Positions 8,252 to 17,780 are shown, numbered from the stretch's first letter. The stretch: DNA of 64,000 nucleotides from Woronichinia naegeliana WA131 (GCA_025370055.1 CP073041.1:124001-188000), one strand, 5' to 3'. Numbers and translations are program-made. The notes: generated by a model not told the origin, from the sequence alone.

Positions 8252-9220
8252 TTAAGGCACAATTTCTTCCTTGCTAGGGCTATTCAATTCTTCATGCCGA
8301 AAAACAATTTCTGTCTCTATCGCTTTAATCTCTGTATTCAGGTTAGGCAAGATAGGAAAGAAGGGTTGATGAAGACCAATCAATTCGGCAAGGATTCGTT
8401 TTAATTGGGGACGAGGCACGATCGCATCGACAAAGCCATGTTGTAATAAATATTCAGAGGTTTGGAAGTCATCGGGTAACTTTTCCCGCAGGGTTTGTTC
8501 GATTACCCGTCGTCCGGCAAAACCAATGGTGGCCTTGGGTTCTGCAATAATGACATCTCCCAGCATCGCAAAACTGGCCGTAACGCCTCCCGTCGTAGGA
8601 TGGGTCAGCACCGGAATATAGAGTAACTTGGCATCATGGTGACGTTGCAATGCGCCAGAAATCTTGGCCATCTGCATCAAACTGAGCATTCCCTCCTGCA
8701 TTCTGGCCCCCCCAGAGGCACAAATGATAATGACAGGTAAACCCTCTAGGGTGGCATATTCAATCAGCCGACAAAGTTTTTCGCCGACCACAGATCCCAT
8801 GCTTCCTCCCATGAAACGAAAATCCATTACCCCTAAAGCGACACGTAGACCATCCAGTCTGCCGATACCCGTTTGTACAGCATCACTGAGCTTTGTACTT
8901 TTTTGAGTCTCTTTAATCCGGTCTTTATAGGCTTTGCGATCGCGGAACTGAAGGGGATCGGTGGGGCGTAATTGTTCATTGAGAGGTTGCCAGGATTTAG
9001 GGTCAATCAATTGACGAATGCGTTCATCACTATCCACCCGCAGATGATGGTCACATTCTCCACAGACCATCTGATTCCCCTGCAAGTCCTTGGTATAGGT
9101 TAAAACCCCACAGGCGGGACATTTTGTCCAGAGACCATCGGCAATTTCCCTTTCCTGTTGCGGTTGAATGGTCGGGGGTTCGGCCTTTTCGCGGTTGGCA
9201 AACCAATCAAATAGAGACAT
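8252..9220 (-). CDS. accD: Acetyl-CoA carboxylase carboxyltransferase subunit beta
   Basis: The 322-residue product (start ATG 9220, [12 protein letters not shown]) is the beta subunit of the carboxyltransferase, which moves carboxyl groups from biotin to acetyl-CoA to make malonyl-CoA for fatty acid synthesis. A zinc ribbon is visible as C34-x2-C37 and C53-x2-C56. The crotonase-like core follows, with [19 protein letters not shown] and [23 protein letters not shown]. An upstream in-frame extension to 9289 exists but is not like AccD, so the shorter start is preferred. lpxD lies upstream on the same strand with a gap of about 130 bp; both act on acyl-chain metabolism. Confidence 0.97.
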   Translation of the reverse strand: MSLFDWFANREKAEPPTIQPQQEREIADGLWTKCPACGVLTYTKDLQGNQMVCGECDHHLRVDSDERIRQLIDPKSWQPLNEQLRPTDPLQFRDRKAYKDRIKETQKSTKLSDAVQTGIGRLDGLRVALGVMDFRFMGGSMGSVVGEKLCRLIEYATLEGLPVIIICASGGARMQEGMLSLMQMAKISGALQRHHDAKLLYIPVLTHPTTGGVTASFAMLGDVIIAEPKATIGFAGRRVIEQTLREKLPDDFQTSEYLLQHGFVDAIVPRPQLKRILAELIGLHQPFFPILPNLNTEIKAIETEIVFRHEELNSPSKEEIVP

Positions 9221-9347
9221 AGATATAGGTTGTTTTATAAACGTTCTGATAGCTTGGCCTTTCCTTAGAAGCACCGGCTGGGAATCCAAGCGAATGCTGC
9301 TATTCTAGCAAAAATGATGCAGCCTACCCCACCATCAGCAAAAATGC

Positions 9348-10391
9348 CTAGTCTCCTACCTTTTTTTGTAATTGTTTAATGGCTTGATACATCTCTGGTA
9401 AACGCTTATAGATAGCCGAAACTTTTAAATATAATTTATTAGGAACCGCAGGACTACTGGAAACAATTTCTCCCGCCGCAACATCACTGTGCAAGCCACT
9501 TTGGGCCGTGGCGATCGCTCCATCCCCAATACTGACTTGATTGGCCACTCCCACCTGGCCCGCCAGAATAACGCGATTTCCCACTTTCACACCACCGGCC
9601 AGACCCACCTGGGCTGCCATCGCACAGCCTTGACCCACCTGACAACCATGCGCCACATGAATTAAGTTATCGAGTTTTGTTTGTTGAGCAATACGGGTTT
9701 CTCCCACGGCCGGACGATCTACCGCACTGTTACAGCCAATTTCCACTCCCTCCTCTAGCACCACGCGCCCTGATTGTTCCATTTTGAACCAGCCTTCAGC
9801 CGTCGGTACAAAGCCAAATCCTTCGGCTCCAATTACGGCTCCACTATGAATCACACAATTAGCTCCGATCGCCGTCCGTTCATGAATGGTGCAATGGGAA
9901 TGTAGTGTCGTTCCGGCCCCAATGCTCACCTCTGGATAGATCACGACCTGGGGATGAATACAAACGCGATCGCCGATAGTCACACCCCCTTCAATCACTA
10001 CCTGGGGGCCAATATAGACATCCTGACCCAGTTGAACAGAGGGATCAATGACGGCAGTTGCATGAATACTGCCTTGAGGACGAAAGGGTTGATAAAAGAA
10101 ACGAATTACCTGGGCAAATCCCAATTTTGAATCCGATAAGGCGATCCAAGCAATTCCCCTTTGATTGGCTTGGGACTGTAAACCTTCATCCATGGGTAGG
10201 ATTAAAGCCTTAGCCGCAGTGGATTGGAGTTTAGCGGCAAATTTTACCCCCTCAATATAGCTGATGGTCTGGGAAGTAGCCTCTTCAACGGCGGCCACAC
10301 CTTGAATGTCTGGGTTGAGGTCGGGCTGAACTGTCAAACTAGAGGCTTTGACGACCGTACCCAATTTCTCCACAATCTCGCTAAACTGCAT
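9348..10391 (-). CDS. lpxD: UDP-3-O-acylglucosamine N-acyltransferase
   Basis: The 347-residue protein adds the N-linked hydroxyacyl chain to UDP-3-O-acylglucosamine in lipid A synthesis. The N-terminal 100 residues form the uridine-binding domain. They are followed by many hexapeptide repeats of the left-handed beta helix (VYIGPQVVIEGGVTIGDRVCIHPQV and so on). The likely catalytic His is in LIHVAHGCQVG. A C-terminal helix (YLKVSAIYKRLPEMYQAIKQLQKK) closes the trimer fold. The length is normal for the family. Confidence 0.96.
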   Translation of the reverse strand: MQFSEIVEKLGTVVKASSLTVQPDLNPDIQGVAAVEEATSQTISYIEGVKFAAKLQSTAAKALILPMDEGLQSQANQRGIAWIALSDSKLGFAQVIRFFYQPFRPQGSIHATAVIDPSVQLGQDVYIGPQVVIEGGVTIGDRVCIHPQVVIYPEVSIGAGTTLHSHCTIHERTAIGANCVIHSGAVIGAEGFGFVPTAEGWFKMEQSGRVVLEEGVEIGCNSAVDRPAVGETRIAQQTKLDNLIHVAHGCQVGQGCAMAAQVGLAGGVKVGNRVILAGQVGVANQVSIGDGAIATAQSGLHSDVAAGEIVSSSPAVPNKLYLKVSAIYKRLPEMYQAIKQLQKKVGD

Positions 10392-10450
10392 AGGAATTTC
10401 TCAAGTTTTAATGCTCTTTAAACCCCATCCTAAGACTATTTCTCTCGGTT

Positions 10451-10927
10451 TCAAGTTTCGTTTTCTCCCACTCCTAGACTGACTAGACTTAAAATTTGTT
10501 CGGCGATCGCCGTTGGCACTGGTAAAACAGATAAACGATTGCCCTTTTTGACGACCCCTAATTCCTCTGGACTAAAGCGGGCCTTGAGTTCGGTGAGGGT
10601 AATGATCCTGGGAAATTTTTGTGTAAATGCAACTTTAACAGTGTGCCAACGGGGAGCATCGGGGAAAGATTTGGGGTCATAATAGTCACTTTGGGGATCA
10701 AATTGGCTCGGATCAATCACCTGGTTGGCAACAATCTCCGCTAAGCCCACAATGCCAGGAATGGCGGTATTGGAATGATAAAAAAAGGCGCGATCGCCGA
10801 TCTGCATTTGCTTGAGAAAATTACGAGCTTGATAATTGCGTACACCATCCCACAGGGTTTCCCCTTCAGTTTTTAAGGTGTCAATACTATAGGTTGTTGG
10901 CTCCGATTTCATTAACCAATAATTCAT
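10451..10927 (-). CDS. EVE domain-containing protein
   Basis: The 158-residue protein consists of a single EVE domain: it opens MNYWLMKSEPTTYSIDTL and continues with TLWDGVRNYQARNFLKQMQIGDRAFFYHSN, the family signature. EVE domains are PUA-like folds thought to bind modified bases in DNA or RNA; the substrate here is unknown. It lies upstream of lpxD on the same strand with a 59-bp gap. No partner gene for a restriction or RNA-modification system is adjacent, so a housekeeping role is more likely than a defence one. Confidence 0.92.
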   Translation of the reverse strand: MNYWLMKSEPTTYSIDTLKTEGETLWDGVRNYQARNFLKQMQIGDRAFFYHSNTAIPGIVGLAEIVANQVIDPSQFDPQSDYYDPKSFPDAPRWHTVKVAFTQKFPRIITLTELKARFSPEELGVVKKGNRLSVLPVPTAIAEQILSLVSLGVGENET

Positions 10928-10990
10928 CTTGTTTTAAGATATTTAAGATATTTATTTTAAATGTATTTATTTTAAAGTTCACTTATTTAC

Positions 10991-11959
10991 CTAATTTAAT
11001 GATAATTGGGCATGGCTCATCATGGCCTTAACCACATCGGGCATCATCCATTTCGCTTGCCAACCTAATTTTTCCTTAGCCTTTTGGGGATTACCCCAGT
11101 TAATCGATAAATCTGAAGGACGCAATAAACTAGAATCTGTGAGCACATAATCTCGCCAATTTAAGCCAACGGCAGTAAAAGCTTGATCCACAAAATCCTC
11201 TAAACGAGAGGTGACTCCTGTGGCAATAACAAAATCCTCTGGCGTTTCCTGTTGCAACATTAAATACATTGCCTCCACATATTCAGGAGCCCAGCCCCAG
11301 TCCCGTTGAATCTTCAAATTTCCCAAGGATAATTGCTGTTGCTTGCCCTGGGAAATGCGACAAACGGCTTGAACAATTTTTTGCGTAACAAAACGATTAG
11401 GGCGTAGCGGAGATTCATGATTAAATAAAATACCTGAACAAGCAAATAAATTATAGGCTTCTCGATAATTAGCAACTTCCCAAAAAGCCGTTGCCTTGGC
11501 CACACCATAGGGACTACGGGGACGAAAAGGGGTTTGTTCATCGGCGGCAAGATTACCAATATTGCCAAAACATTCGCTCGATCCAGCATTATAAAATTTA
11601 ATGGGTTTTCCCAAAAAACGAATCGCTTCTAATAGGTTTAAGGTTCCCGTACCAATACTTTCTAGGGTTTCAACAGGTTGCTCAAAGGAAAGTCCGACGG
11701 AGGTTTGCCCTGCCAAATTATAGATCTCATCAGGATCACTTTTAGTAATGACTTGAATCACACTGCGAAAATCATTTAAGGACATTGATTCTAATTTAAT
11801 CTGCTCTCGAATTCCTAAATAGTTGAGATTACGGAAAGAGGACATCTGAGCATCTCTAGAGGTTCCATAGACTTGATAGCCTTTACTCAGTAATAATTGC
11901 GCCAGATAGGCTCCATCTTGTCCAGAAATACCACAAATCAACGCTTTTTTAGTAATCAT
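10991..11959 (-). CDS. gmd: GDP-mannose 4,6-dehydratase-like SDR enzyme
   Basis: The 322-residue short-chain dehydrogenase has the nucleotide-binding motif GISGQDGAYLA at the N-terminus, a SSECFG segment and the catalytic YGVAK. GDP-mannose dehydratases convert GDP-mannose to GDP-4-keto-6-deoxymannose, the first step to fucose, rhamnose or perosamine sugars. The start at ATG 11959 (MITKKALICG) is preferred over the longer frame to 12028, which runs through a dispersed palindromic repeat. A family-2 glycosyltransferase lies upstream on the same strand. No fucose synthase is in the window, so the end product is unknown; the substrate assignment is inferred. Confidence 0.85.
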   Translation of the reverse strand: MITKKALICGISGQDGAYLAQLLLSKGYQVYGTSRDAQMSSFRNLNYLGIREQIKLESMSLNDFRSVIQVITKSDPDEIYNLAGQTSVGLSFEQPVETLESIGTGTLNLLEAIRFLGKPIKFYNAGSSECFGNIGNLAADEQTPFRPRSPYGVAKATAFWEVANYREAYNLFACSGILFNHESPLRPNRFVTQKIVQAVCRISQGKQQQLSLGNLKIQRDWGWAPEYVEAMYLMLQQETPEDFVIATGVTSRLEDFVDQAFTAVGLNWRDYVLTDSSLLRPSDLSINWGNPQKAKEKLGWQAKWMMPDVVKAMMSHAQLSLN

Positions 11960-12011
11960 TTTAAATCTTGTTAAACCTTGTCTAACTTGAAAACTGTAGT
12001 TTTTGGAATTG

Positions 12012-12041
12012 CTCCCTAAATCCCCCAATACTGGGGAACTT
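12012..12041. repeat. Dispersed hairpin repeat
   Basis: Plus-strand sequence GCTCCCTAAATCCCCC followed by a complementary TGGGGA arm. It is the same family, inverted, as the repeat at 58796-58827 (AAGTCCCCCAGAATTGGGGG then ATTTAGGGGG) and as a segment of the MITE at 63083-63112. It is a small imperfect palindrome between genes. Confidence 0.7.
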
Positions 12042-12095
12042 AAACAGTTAATCTGTCTCGCTAATATTTTAATATTCTAAGATATTTGGGTTAAT

Positions 12096-13016
12096 TTATC
12101 GTTGAAATACACTCATTTTCAACCATTGACTAAGATAACCGATTTGTCCGTAGGCGTAGAGAAAATTCTCAAATCTTAAGCCAGTATCTTGCCAATATTT
12201 TAAGGCTTTATAGATGCCTCTGATCATATTCTCTAACCCCTTCTGCAAAGGAGATATCGTTGCCGATCCGGTCAAGCTTTCGCGTTGGCATTCACTTATA
12301 CCCTGCCACCAAGCTCGTCGCAAAAACCATTGATATTCTAGCCGCTCAGGAGCCACCTGATGATAGACCAGAGCATCGGGAAGATAGGCCACTGTTAGGC
12401 CTTGATGGAGAGCTAATTCGGTCATATAGAGTTCTTCATTCGATAACAATTGAGTACCCATTCTCCCTAAGCCTTGATTAAAGCCACCAACTTGTTCTAA
12501 AAAACGGCGACGTAGGGAATAATTGAGTCCTCTAGGGGTTAGTCCCGGTTGGCTAATCTGGAGAGTTTCTGTTCCTAAGTCATAATGCCCCAAGGCTCCC
12601 ATCATTTCTAAGGATAACCATTGAGGAATCTTCACATCATCGGGCCAGCGTAGAATAATTTTTCCACCGGCGATCGCTAATTGTTCGTTTTCCTGATAGG
12701 CTTTTTGGAGCGTGCTTAACCAATGGGGCGTGGCGATCGCATCATCATCAAGGTAGGCTAAAATCTCTGACTGACTGTGATTAGCACCACAATTCCGCGC
12801 TAGGGATAGGCCTAAACGAGGTTCATAGAGATAGGTTAAACGCTGATCGTGTGAACGTGATGCTACAACCTGTTGAGTTTGATCAGTGGAGGCATTGTCA
12901 ACGACCAAGACCTCAAAATTCTCAGAATCCTGGGCTAATAAACTATCAATCGCTTCCCCCAAATAGCGATCGCGGTTGTGAGTACAAATAATAGCGGTAA
13001 TAGAAGGGGAAATCAT
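12096..13016 (-). CDS. Family 2 glycosyltransferase
   Basis: The 306-residue GT-A enzyme begins ISPSITAIICTHNRDRYLGEAIDSLLAQ and has the nucleotide-sugar region VVDNASTDQT and the metal-binding YLDDDAIATPHW. A later segment (GGFNQGLGRMGTQLLSNEELYM) fits the acceptor and catalytic-base part of family 2. No transmembrane segment is evident, so it is probably a cytosolic or peripheral enzyme building a surface polysaccharide. It is divergently placed from the gene at 13071 and upstream of the GDP-mannose dehydratase. The donor and acceptor are unknown. Confidence 0.9.
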   Translation of the reverse strand: MISPSITAIICTHNRDRYLGEAIDSLLAQDSENFEVLVVDNASTDQTQQVVASRSHDQRLTYLYEPRLGLSLARNCGANHSQSEILAYLDDDAIATPHWLSTLQKAYQENEQLAIAGGKIILRWPDDVKIPQWLSLEMMGALGHYDLGTETLQISQPGLTPRGLNYSLRRRFLEQVGGFNQGLGRMGTQLLSNEELYMTELALHQGLTVAYLPDALVYHQVAPERLEYQWFLRRAWWQGISECQRESLTGSATISPLQKGLENMIRGIYKALKYWQDTGLRFENFLYAYGQIGYLSQWLKMSVFQR

Positions 13017-13070
13017 CTCAGGAAAGGCTATGCTAAAGATATTGCTTAAGGTTTGTATGGAGAGAATATC

Positions 13071-14081
13071 ATGAATCCGCGAGGTATTTATACCTTAGCC
13101 AATGACGTTGTTTATGATCAACTGATTGCCTTACTCAATAGTATTGAAAAAAATGTCGGTGTAGAAATACCGATCTGCGTTATCCCCTTCGATGACCGTT
13201 TAGATAGAATTATTACCGAAATTCAGCAAAGACCGCAAGTTAGCCTATTTGAGCAAAGTCAGGTTATCCAAGCCTGGGAAAATTTTGCCGAAAAAGTCTG
13301 GGATAGCTATCCCGCCGCTCGAAAAAAACAGCAGCCACGACCTCCCTGGGGAAAAGGCCATCATCGCAAATTTGTCGCCTTCGACGGTATTTTTGAAGAG
13401 TTTGTCTATTATGATGCCGATAGTTTGGCCATGAAGCCCCTAGAGCCATTATTTGAACGATTAAAAACCGTTGATTTTGTTTTTGATGATTGGGAACATC
13501 GCAAACCAGAGGGTAAAACTGCCTTAGATTTGGGATTAATACAAGCCAATCCCATCTATGACCGTGAAGTTGTGCAGAAAAGTCTTCATTGTTCTAGTTT
13601 TTTCGGTTCCAAACGAGGCATTTTTTCGGCCCCAGAATTAGAAAAATTCAGTCAGAAATTAATTCAAGAGCAGGAAATTAACTGGCTTCCTAAATGGTGG
13701 GATGATGCTTTTTTGTTTAATTATCTAACCCTTCGCTCTGGGCGACCTTGTTATAATTTCACCCTCAGTTCTAATCCCCAGGATCGAACGGGCAATTGTG
13801 CTGATGCCGATCCCTTTGTGGAGATTGATCAGGTACTTTATAACGAGCAAGGTTTAAAGCCTATTCATCGTCTTCATTATATGAATTATCCTGCTCAGGA
13901 TTTTAGGCGGTTATGTCAGGGAGAGGATGTGGGCATTCGCTATCAAGCTATTTTTCTCTATTATCGTTTTTTGAAAGACAGCGATCGCGCCCCTCAAAAG
14001 CTAACTCGCGCCTCTCCCTTACAAAAATTAGGACGTAAACTCAAAAGCGGGTTAAAAAAAGTTCAATTATTGACTCGTTAA
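13071..14081 (+). CDS. Npun_R2821/R2823-like putative glycosyltransferase
   Basis: 336 residues from ATG 13071 (MNPRGIYTLANDVVYDQLIALLNSIEKN). The opening and the DxD-type motif YYDADSLAMKPLEPLFE resemble sugar-nucleotide transferases of the GT-A fold. I recognise the sequence as a cyanobacterial family usually called Npun_R2821/Npun_R2823. A basic C-terminal tail (LGRKLKSGLKKVQLL) could bind a membrane surface. The context with a family-2 glycosyltransferase and a GDP-mannose dehydratase suggests a polysaccharide locus. The enzymatic activity is inferred from the fold and not demonstrated by the sequence. Confidence 0.75.
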   Translation: MNPRGIYTLANDVVYDQLIALLNSIEKNVGVEIPICVIPFDDRLDRIITEIQQRPQVSLFEQSQVIQAWENFAEKVWDSYPAARKKQQPRPPWGKGHHRKFVAFDGIFEEFVYYDADSLAMKPLEPLFERLKTVDFVFDDWEHRKPEGKTALDLGLIQANPIYDREVVQKSLHCSSFFGSKRGIFSAPELEKFSQKLIQEQEINWLPKWWDDAFLFNYLTLRSGRPCYNFTLSSNPQDRTGNCADADPFVEIDQVLYNEQGLKPIHRLHYMNYPAQDFRRLCQGEDVGIRYQAIFLYYRFLKDSDRAPQKLTRASPLQKLGRKLKSGLKKVQLLTR

Positions 14082-14963
14082 CGGTGGGATACCGGCTAAG
14101 TCCAGGATTTGCGGAATCAGATCTTCCCGTTTAATCGCCATTAAATGCACCCCCTGACAGAGATCTTTGGCCAATTTAACCTGTTCGGCGGCAATTTTAA
14201 CGCCTTCCTGTAGGGGATCACTGGCTTGGGCTAAACGGTCAATCAAATGTTGGGGAATGTCAACCCCTGGCACATTACGGTTAATAAATTGAGCATTCTT
14301 AGCCGATTTCAACAAAAATATCCCTGCTAAAATTGGCTTACCACAACCCGCCGCAACCTGGGTCATAAATTTATCTAAACAATCGAAATCGGTAATTAAT
14401 TGACTTTGAAAAAATTGCGCTCCGGCTTTTAATTTTCGTTCAAAACGGGATTGTAAACCAGACCAACTTTTGGATTGAGGATCCACAGCCGCCCCCGCCA
14501 AGAGATCGAGCGCACCATCGGTTAACGGTTTTTCGTTGGCATCCACACCTAAATTCAGTTTTTCAATTAATTTCAACAGTCTTACCGATTCTAAATCATA
14601 GACCGCCTTAGCCTGGGGATGATCGCCTGCCTTGAGCGGATCGCCCGTAAGAGCTAAAATCGTTTGGATTCCTAAGGCTGAAGCTCCCATTAAATCGGCT
14701 TGCAGACCAATCAGATTGCGATCGCGGCAGGTTACTTGGCAAATAGACTCAATGCCTTGCCGTTGCAGCAAAATACAGGCCGCCAGAGAGGACATTCGCA
14801 GAACCGCTCTACTGCCATCGGTAATATTAATGGCATGAACCCGCCCCTTAAGGGCTTGAGAGACCGCTAACATCCGTTGAGGATCATGACCCTTGGGAGG
14901 AGTGACTTCTGCCGTGAGTAGAAAATCTTGGGATTGAACCGCTTGACGAAAATGAGTCAGCAT
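14067..14963 (-). CDS. metF: Methylenetetrahydrofolate reductase family protein
   Basis: The 298-residue TIM-barrel flavoprotein reduces methylenetetrahydrofolate to methyltetrahydrofolate for methionine synthesis. Family features are AEVTPPKGHDPQRML at the N-terminus, NITDGSRAVLRMSS, QVTCRDRNLIGLQADLMGA and ILALTGDPLKAGDHPQAK. The length fits the single-domain bacterial enzyme. The 3' end overlaps the convergent gene at 13071-14081 by 15 bp. The upstream 375 bp carry no gene. Confidence 0.92.
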   Translation of the reverse strand: MLTHFRQAVQSQDFLLTAEVTPPKGHDPQRMLAVSQALKGRVHAINITDGSRAVLRMSSLAACILLQRQGIESICQVTCRDRNLIGLQADLMGASALGIQTILALTGDPLKAGDHPQAKAVYDLESVRLLKLIEKLNLGVDANEKPLTDGALDLLAGAAVDPQSKSWSGLQSRFERKLKAGAQFFQSQLITDFDCLDKFMTQVAAGCGKPILAGIFLLKSAKNAQFINRNVPGVDIPQHLIDRLAQASDPLQEGVKIAAEQVKLAKDLCQGVHLMAIKREDLIPQILDLAGIPPLTSQ

Positions 14964-15338
14964 TATGAAGTAACCAAAAAATAGCTCAATAGTTCGGAAT
15001 AGGGTAGCAAACTTACGATACGAATGACACCAGATTATCTAAAACACTAAGTCGAGATCAAAACAAAGTAATCTTTAGAGTCATTCAGATATCTCTATAA
15101 TACCTTTTAAGGAATATGAAAATAGCAGGACATTAGATCCTACTCTGAATTTAAACTAACGCAACTTCGGTAATGTGCTAGATCGGTGGATCGCTTTTCT
15201 AGAACGTTGTCAGCGCAATAACTGCGATTGGTCTTATCCACAGATTCAGAACACTACCCAAATTATGTCATCTCTGACTCTTTGCCAACCGCCTCTAGGA
15301 TTAGAATAGAGAAGGTAAGCCTAACGAAGGATTTGTCC
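14964..15338. other. Intergenic region with a solitary IS1-type end
   Basis: 375 bp between divergent metF and the M16 peptidase gene. Apart from a 21-bp match to the IS1 right terminus at 15238-15258, no element, RNA gene or clear promoter is recognised. The peptidase frame can be extended upstream to 15228, but the extension includes the IS1-like end and is not conserved in character. Confidence 0.6.
15238..15258. repeat. Solitary IS1 terminal sequence
   Basis: The bases CCACAGATTCAGAACACTAC plus a final C are identical to the right terminus of the three IS1 copies in this window (for example 31144-31164). Interior sequence to the left does not match IS1. It is either a remnant left by deletion or the end of a different element with the same terminus. 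Confidence 0.7.
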
Positions 15339-16622
15339 ATGACCTCCACTCTGCTCCGCACACCAGCCCTTAATTCTCCCACGATCTATACCCTTCCCAA
15401 TGGCTTAACGATTATTGCAGAACAGATGCCCGTCGCGGCAGTCAATTTGAATATTTGGTTTCAAGTCGGTTCCATTCAGGAAAATGATGAGATCAATGGC
15501 ATGGCCCACTTCCTAGAACATATGGTATTTAAGGGGACTCCTCGCTTGGAAAGTGGAGCGTTTGAAAAGGCGATCGAGGAACGGGGAGCAGTAACGAATG
15601 CGGCCACCAGTCAGGAATATACCCATTACTATATCACTACTGCACCACAGGATTTTACCAGCCTGGCCCCCCTACAGTTAGAAGTTGTTTTAAATCCCAG
15701 CATTGCGGCGGCAGCCTTTGAGCGGGAAAAGTTAGTGGTTTTAGAGGAAATTCGTCGCTCAGAGGATAACCCCCAACGTCGTATTTTTATAGAGGCGATC
15801 AAAATTGGTTTTGAGAATTTACCCTACCAGCGTCCTGTTTTAGGAGAAACGACCATTATTGAGCAACTCCAGCCTCAACAGATGCGCGATTTTCACGCCC
15901 AATGGTATCAACCCTCTCGCATGACCGCCGTGGTGGTGGGAAATTTGCCTGCTCAGGAGTTAATTGCCACAGTTGCCGATAGTTTTTCTCAGACCTACAC
16001 CATCAAATCACCCTCCCAGGTTCTTCCCGCCCCAAAATTAGTAGCAGAACCTTCTTTTTCGGAAATTATCAGTCGCGAGATCGTGAATGAGACTCTTCAG
16101 CAATCTCGTTTGATTATGTTATGGCGTGTGCCAGGATTGCAAAATCTTTCCCAAACCTACGCGCTAGATGTGTTGGCGGTGATTCTTGGTAAAGGAAAAG
16201 TGTCTCGTCTATTTCGAGATTTACGGGAAGAAAAGGAATGGGTGAACAGTATTCATGTCAGTAATATGAACCAAGATGTTCAGGGCTTATTTTATTTTGT
16301 GGCCCAGTTACCCAAGGAGAATATTGAACGGGTCGAAGCAGCTATTTTGGAACATATTCGGAAAATCCAGTTAGATTCTATTACGGACAATGAGTTAGCT
16401 CGCATTCGGACTCAGGTGGCTAACCGTTTTATCATGGGTAATGAGCGACCCAGCGATCGCGCCAATCTCTATGGCTATTACTATTCTCATCTAAGAACTT
16501 TAGAACCAGCACTAGGTTATCCCCAGGCTATTCAATCTCTAACTTCCCAGGATTTACAACAGGCGGCCCAAAGGTACTTACCGACCAATGCCTACGGTCG
16601 GGTTGTGGTGCGGACGGCTTAG
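15339..16622 (+). CDS. M16 family zinc metallopeptidase
   Basis: 427 residues from ATG 15339 (MTSTLLRTPALNSPTIYTLPNGLTIIAEQ). The inverted zinc motif HFLEH lies near residue 57, and the third ligand region LVVLEEIRRSEDNPQRR lies about 75 residues later, as in processing-peptidase-like M16 enzymes. The C-terminal half is the non-catalytic M16 domain (RLFRDLREEKEWVNSIHVS). Such enzymes degrade or process peptides. In cyanobacteria two M16 genes often lie in tandem; only one is present here. The alternative start at 15228 would add a tail containing an IS1-type end and is disfavoured. Confidence 0.92.
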   Translation: MTSTLLRTPALNSPTIYTLPNGLTIIAEQMPVAAVNLNIWFQVGSIQENDEINGMAHFLEHMVFKGTPRLESGAFEKAIEERGAVTNAATSQEYTHYYITTAPQDFTSLAPLQLEVVLNPSIAAAAFEREKLVVLEEIRRSEDNPQRRIFIEAIKIGFENLPYQRPVLGETTIIEQLQPQQMRDFHAQWYQPSRMTAVVVGNLPAQELIATVADSFSQTYTIKSPSQVLPAPKLVAEPSFSEIISREIVNETLQQSRLIMLWRVPGLQNLSQTYALDVLAVILGKGKVSRLFRDLREEKEWVNSIHVSNMNQDVQGLFYFVAQLPKENIERVEAAILEHIRKIQLDSITDNELARIRTQVANRFIMGNERPSDRANLYGYYYSHLRTLEPALGYPQAIQSLTSQDLQQAAQRYLPTNAYGRVVVRTA

Positions 16623-16629
16623 GGGAGAT

Positions 16630-16675
16630 GGGGGAGGTGAGGGAGACAGGGAGACGGGGGAGGTGAGGGAGACAG
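16630..16675. repeat. G-rich tandem repeat, two units
   Basis: The 20-bp unit GGGGGAGGTGAGGGAGACAG occurs at 16630-16649 and 16656-16675, a 26-bp period, just after the peptidase stop codon. A similar G-rich purine tract lies inside the unusually long CRISPR spacer at 7267-7379. Confidence 0.75.
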
Positions 16676-16770
16676 AAATCTTAACAACTTGTAAGAAAAT
16701 GTAAAAATTTTGTTAAGATAGAAGATTGTTCTGTTTTTACGTCATTCCCCTATGCGCTTGCTCCAAACTC

Positions 16771-17313
16771 ATGAATACTACTGCTCACGCTGCTTTACTG
16801 CTTGTAGATGGCTATAACATTATCGGTAGTTGGTCATCACTCAAATTAACCCGCGATCGCTTTGGGTTAGAAATGGCCAGGGATGAACTCATCGAAACCC
16901 TGATTAACTTTACGACTCACCAGGGCTACCAAACCCAGATTGTCTTTGACTCCCAGTATCAAAAAACACCTAGCAGCCAAGAAATGCACGGCCCCCATTT
17001 GTCTGTCTATTTCACTGATTGGATGCAAACGGCGGATACCTATATTGAAAAACGCTGTGCTTCCTATGCTCGCAAAACCGAAGTTATTCCGGCTCGTTTG
17101 ATTGTGGCCACCTCGGATCGGGCCCAACAGTTGACGATTCTAGGGTATGGAGCAGAATGGATGTCCGCTAAACATTTAGCCCAGGCAGTAGAGTCCAATA
17201 CCTACCAACGCCAAAAACAGCATCGTACCCGTCCGAATAAACAGGGTCGTTTGTTGGCCCATAGTTTAGATGAAAAAGTAAAAGAAAAGTTTAGCCAATG
17301 GCGACATGGTTAA
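16771..17313 (+). CDS. NYN-domain nuclease (YacP/Rae1-like)
   Basis: 180 residues from ATG 16771. The NYN/PIN-like fold opens with ALLLVDGYNIIGSW, whose Asp is the first acidic active-site residue. Later conserved acids lie in QIVFDSQYQ, TADTYIEKRC and LIVATSDRAQQ. YacP-type proteins are ribosome-associated or RNA-cleaving endonucleases. The C-terminus is basic (RQKQHRTRPNKQGR), which would suit RNA binding. An in-frame extension to 16726 lacks family character. The tRNA-Glu gene follows about 110 bp downstream. Confidence 0.88.
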   Translation: MNTTAHAALLLVDGYNIIGSWSSLKLTRDRFGLEMARDELIETLINFTTHQGYQTQIVFDSQYQKTPSSQEMHGPHLSVYFTDWMQTADTYIEKRCASYARKTEVIPARLIVATSDRAQQLTILGYGAEWMSAKHLAQAVESNTYQRQKQHRTRPNKQGRLLAHSLDEKVKEKFSQWRHG

Positions 17314-17424
17314 GGACTGAGCCATTTCGCAAAAAAAATTATCAAAAATGATTGACAAGTTTTGGGCTTCTCGCTATATTAATAAAGGTCTAAAGCAAGG
17401 TTAACACCTGCAACGGGCAATCAT

Positions 17425-17497
17425 GCCCCCATCGTCTAGAGGCCTAGGACACCTCCCTTTCACGGAGGCGACAGGGATTCGAATTCCCTTGGGGGTA
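17425..17497 (+). tRNA. tRNA-Glu (anticodon TTC)
   Basis: 73 bases fold as a complete cloverleaf. The acceptor arm is GCCCCCA paired with TGGGGGT, the anticodon arm CCTCC/GGAGG encloses loop CTTTCAC with anticodon TTC at 17459-17461, and the T arm contains GGATTCGAATTCC. CCA is not encoded. In cyanobacteria this tRNA also supplies glutamate for tetrapyrrole synthesis. Confidence 0.96.
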
Positions 17498-17780
17498 TAA
17501 TAATTTTTAAATTGCACTCAGTCTTCGTCAGGATGCCCATTTCTGTATAGCAATAGGTTTTATTCTCCTCTCTGTGGAGAATAGCTTTTGCCTCAGCTTT
17601 CTAGGGGTAGGCTTTTCAATCTCCCCGAATGTTCCTATAATCTCATTCAAGACTAATGAATAGACAACTAGCAAAACATTGATATTTTTTAATCGTGTCT
17701 GCTAAATTCTACCCATCCGCTTTTTTGAGTCTCGTTGGTAGGCTTGTCTCTAGTCTTGCTATCCCATTCCATCCCAACGA

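Noticed and set aside
8664-8906. 80-codon frame opposite accD
   Set aside because: accD is conserved and certain across this stretch; the opposite frame has no homology or ribosome-binding site.
10451-10927. EVE-domain protein as part of a modification-dependent defence system
   Set aside because: It is a stand-alone EVE protein next to lpxD and accD with no McrB, restriction or methylase gene nearby.
15228-15338. N-terminal extension of the M16 peptidase (MVLSTDSEHYPNYV...)
   Set aside because: The extension covers an IS1-type end and is unlike the start of this peptidase family. The ATG at 15339 gives a normal protein.
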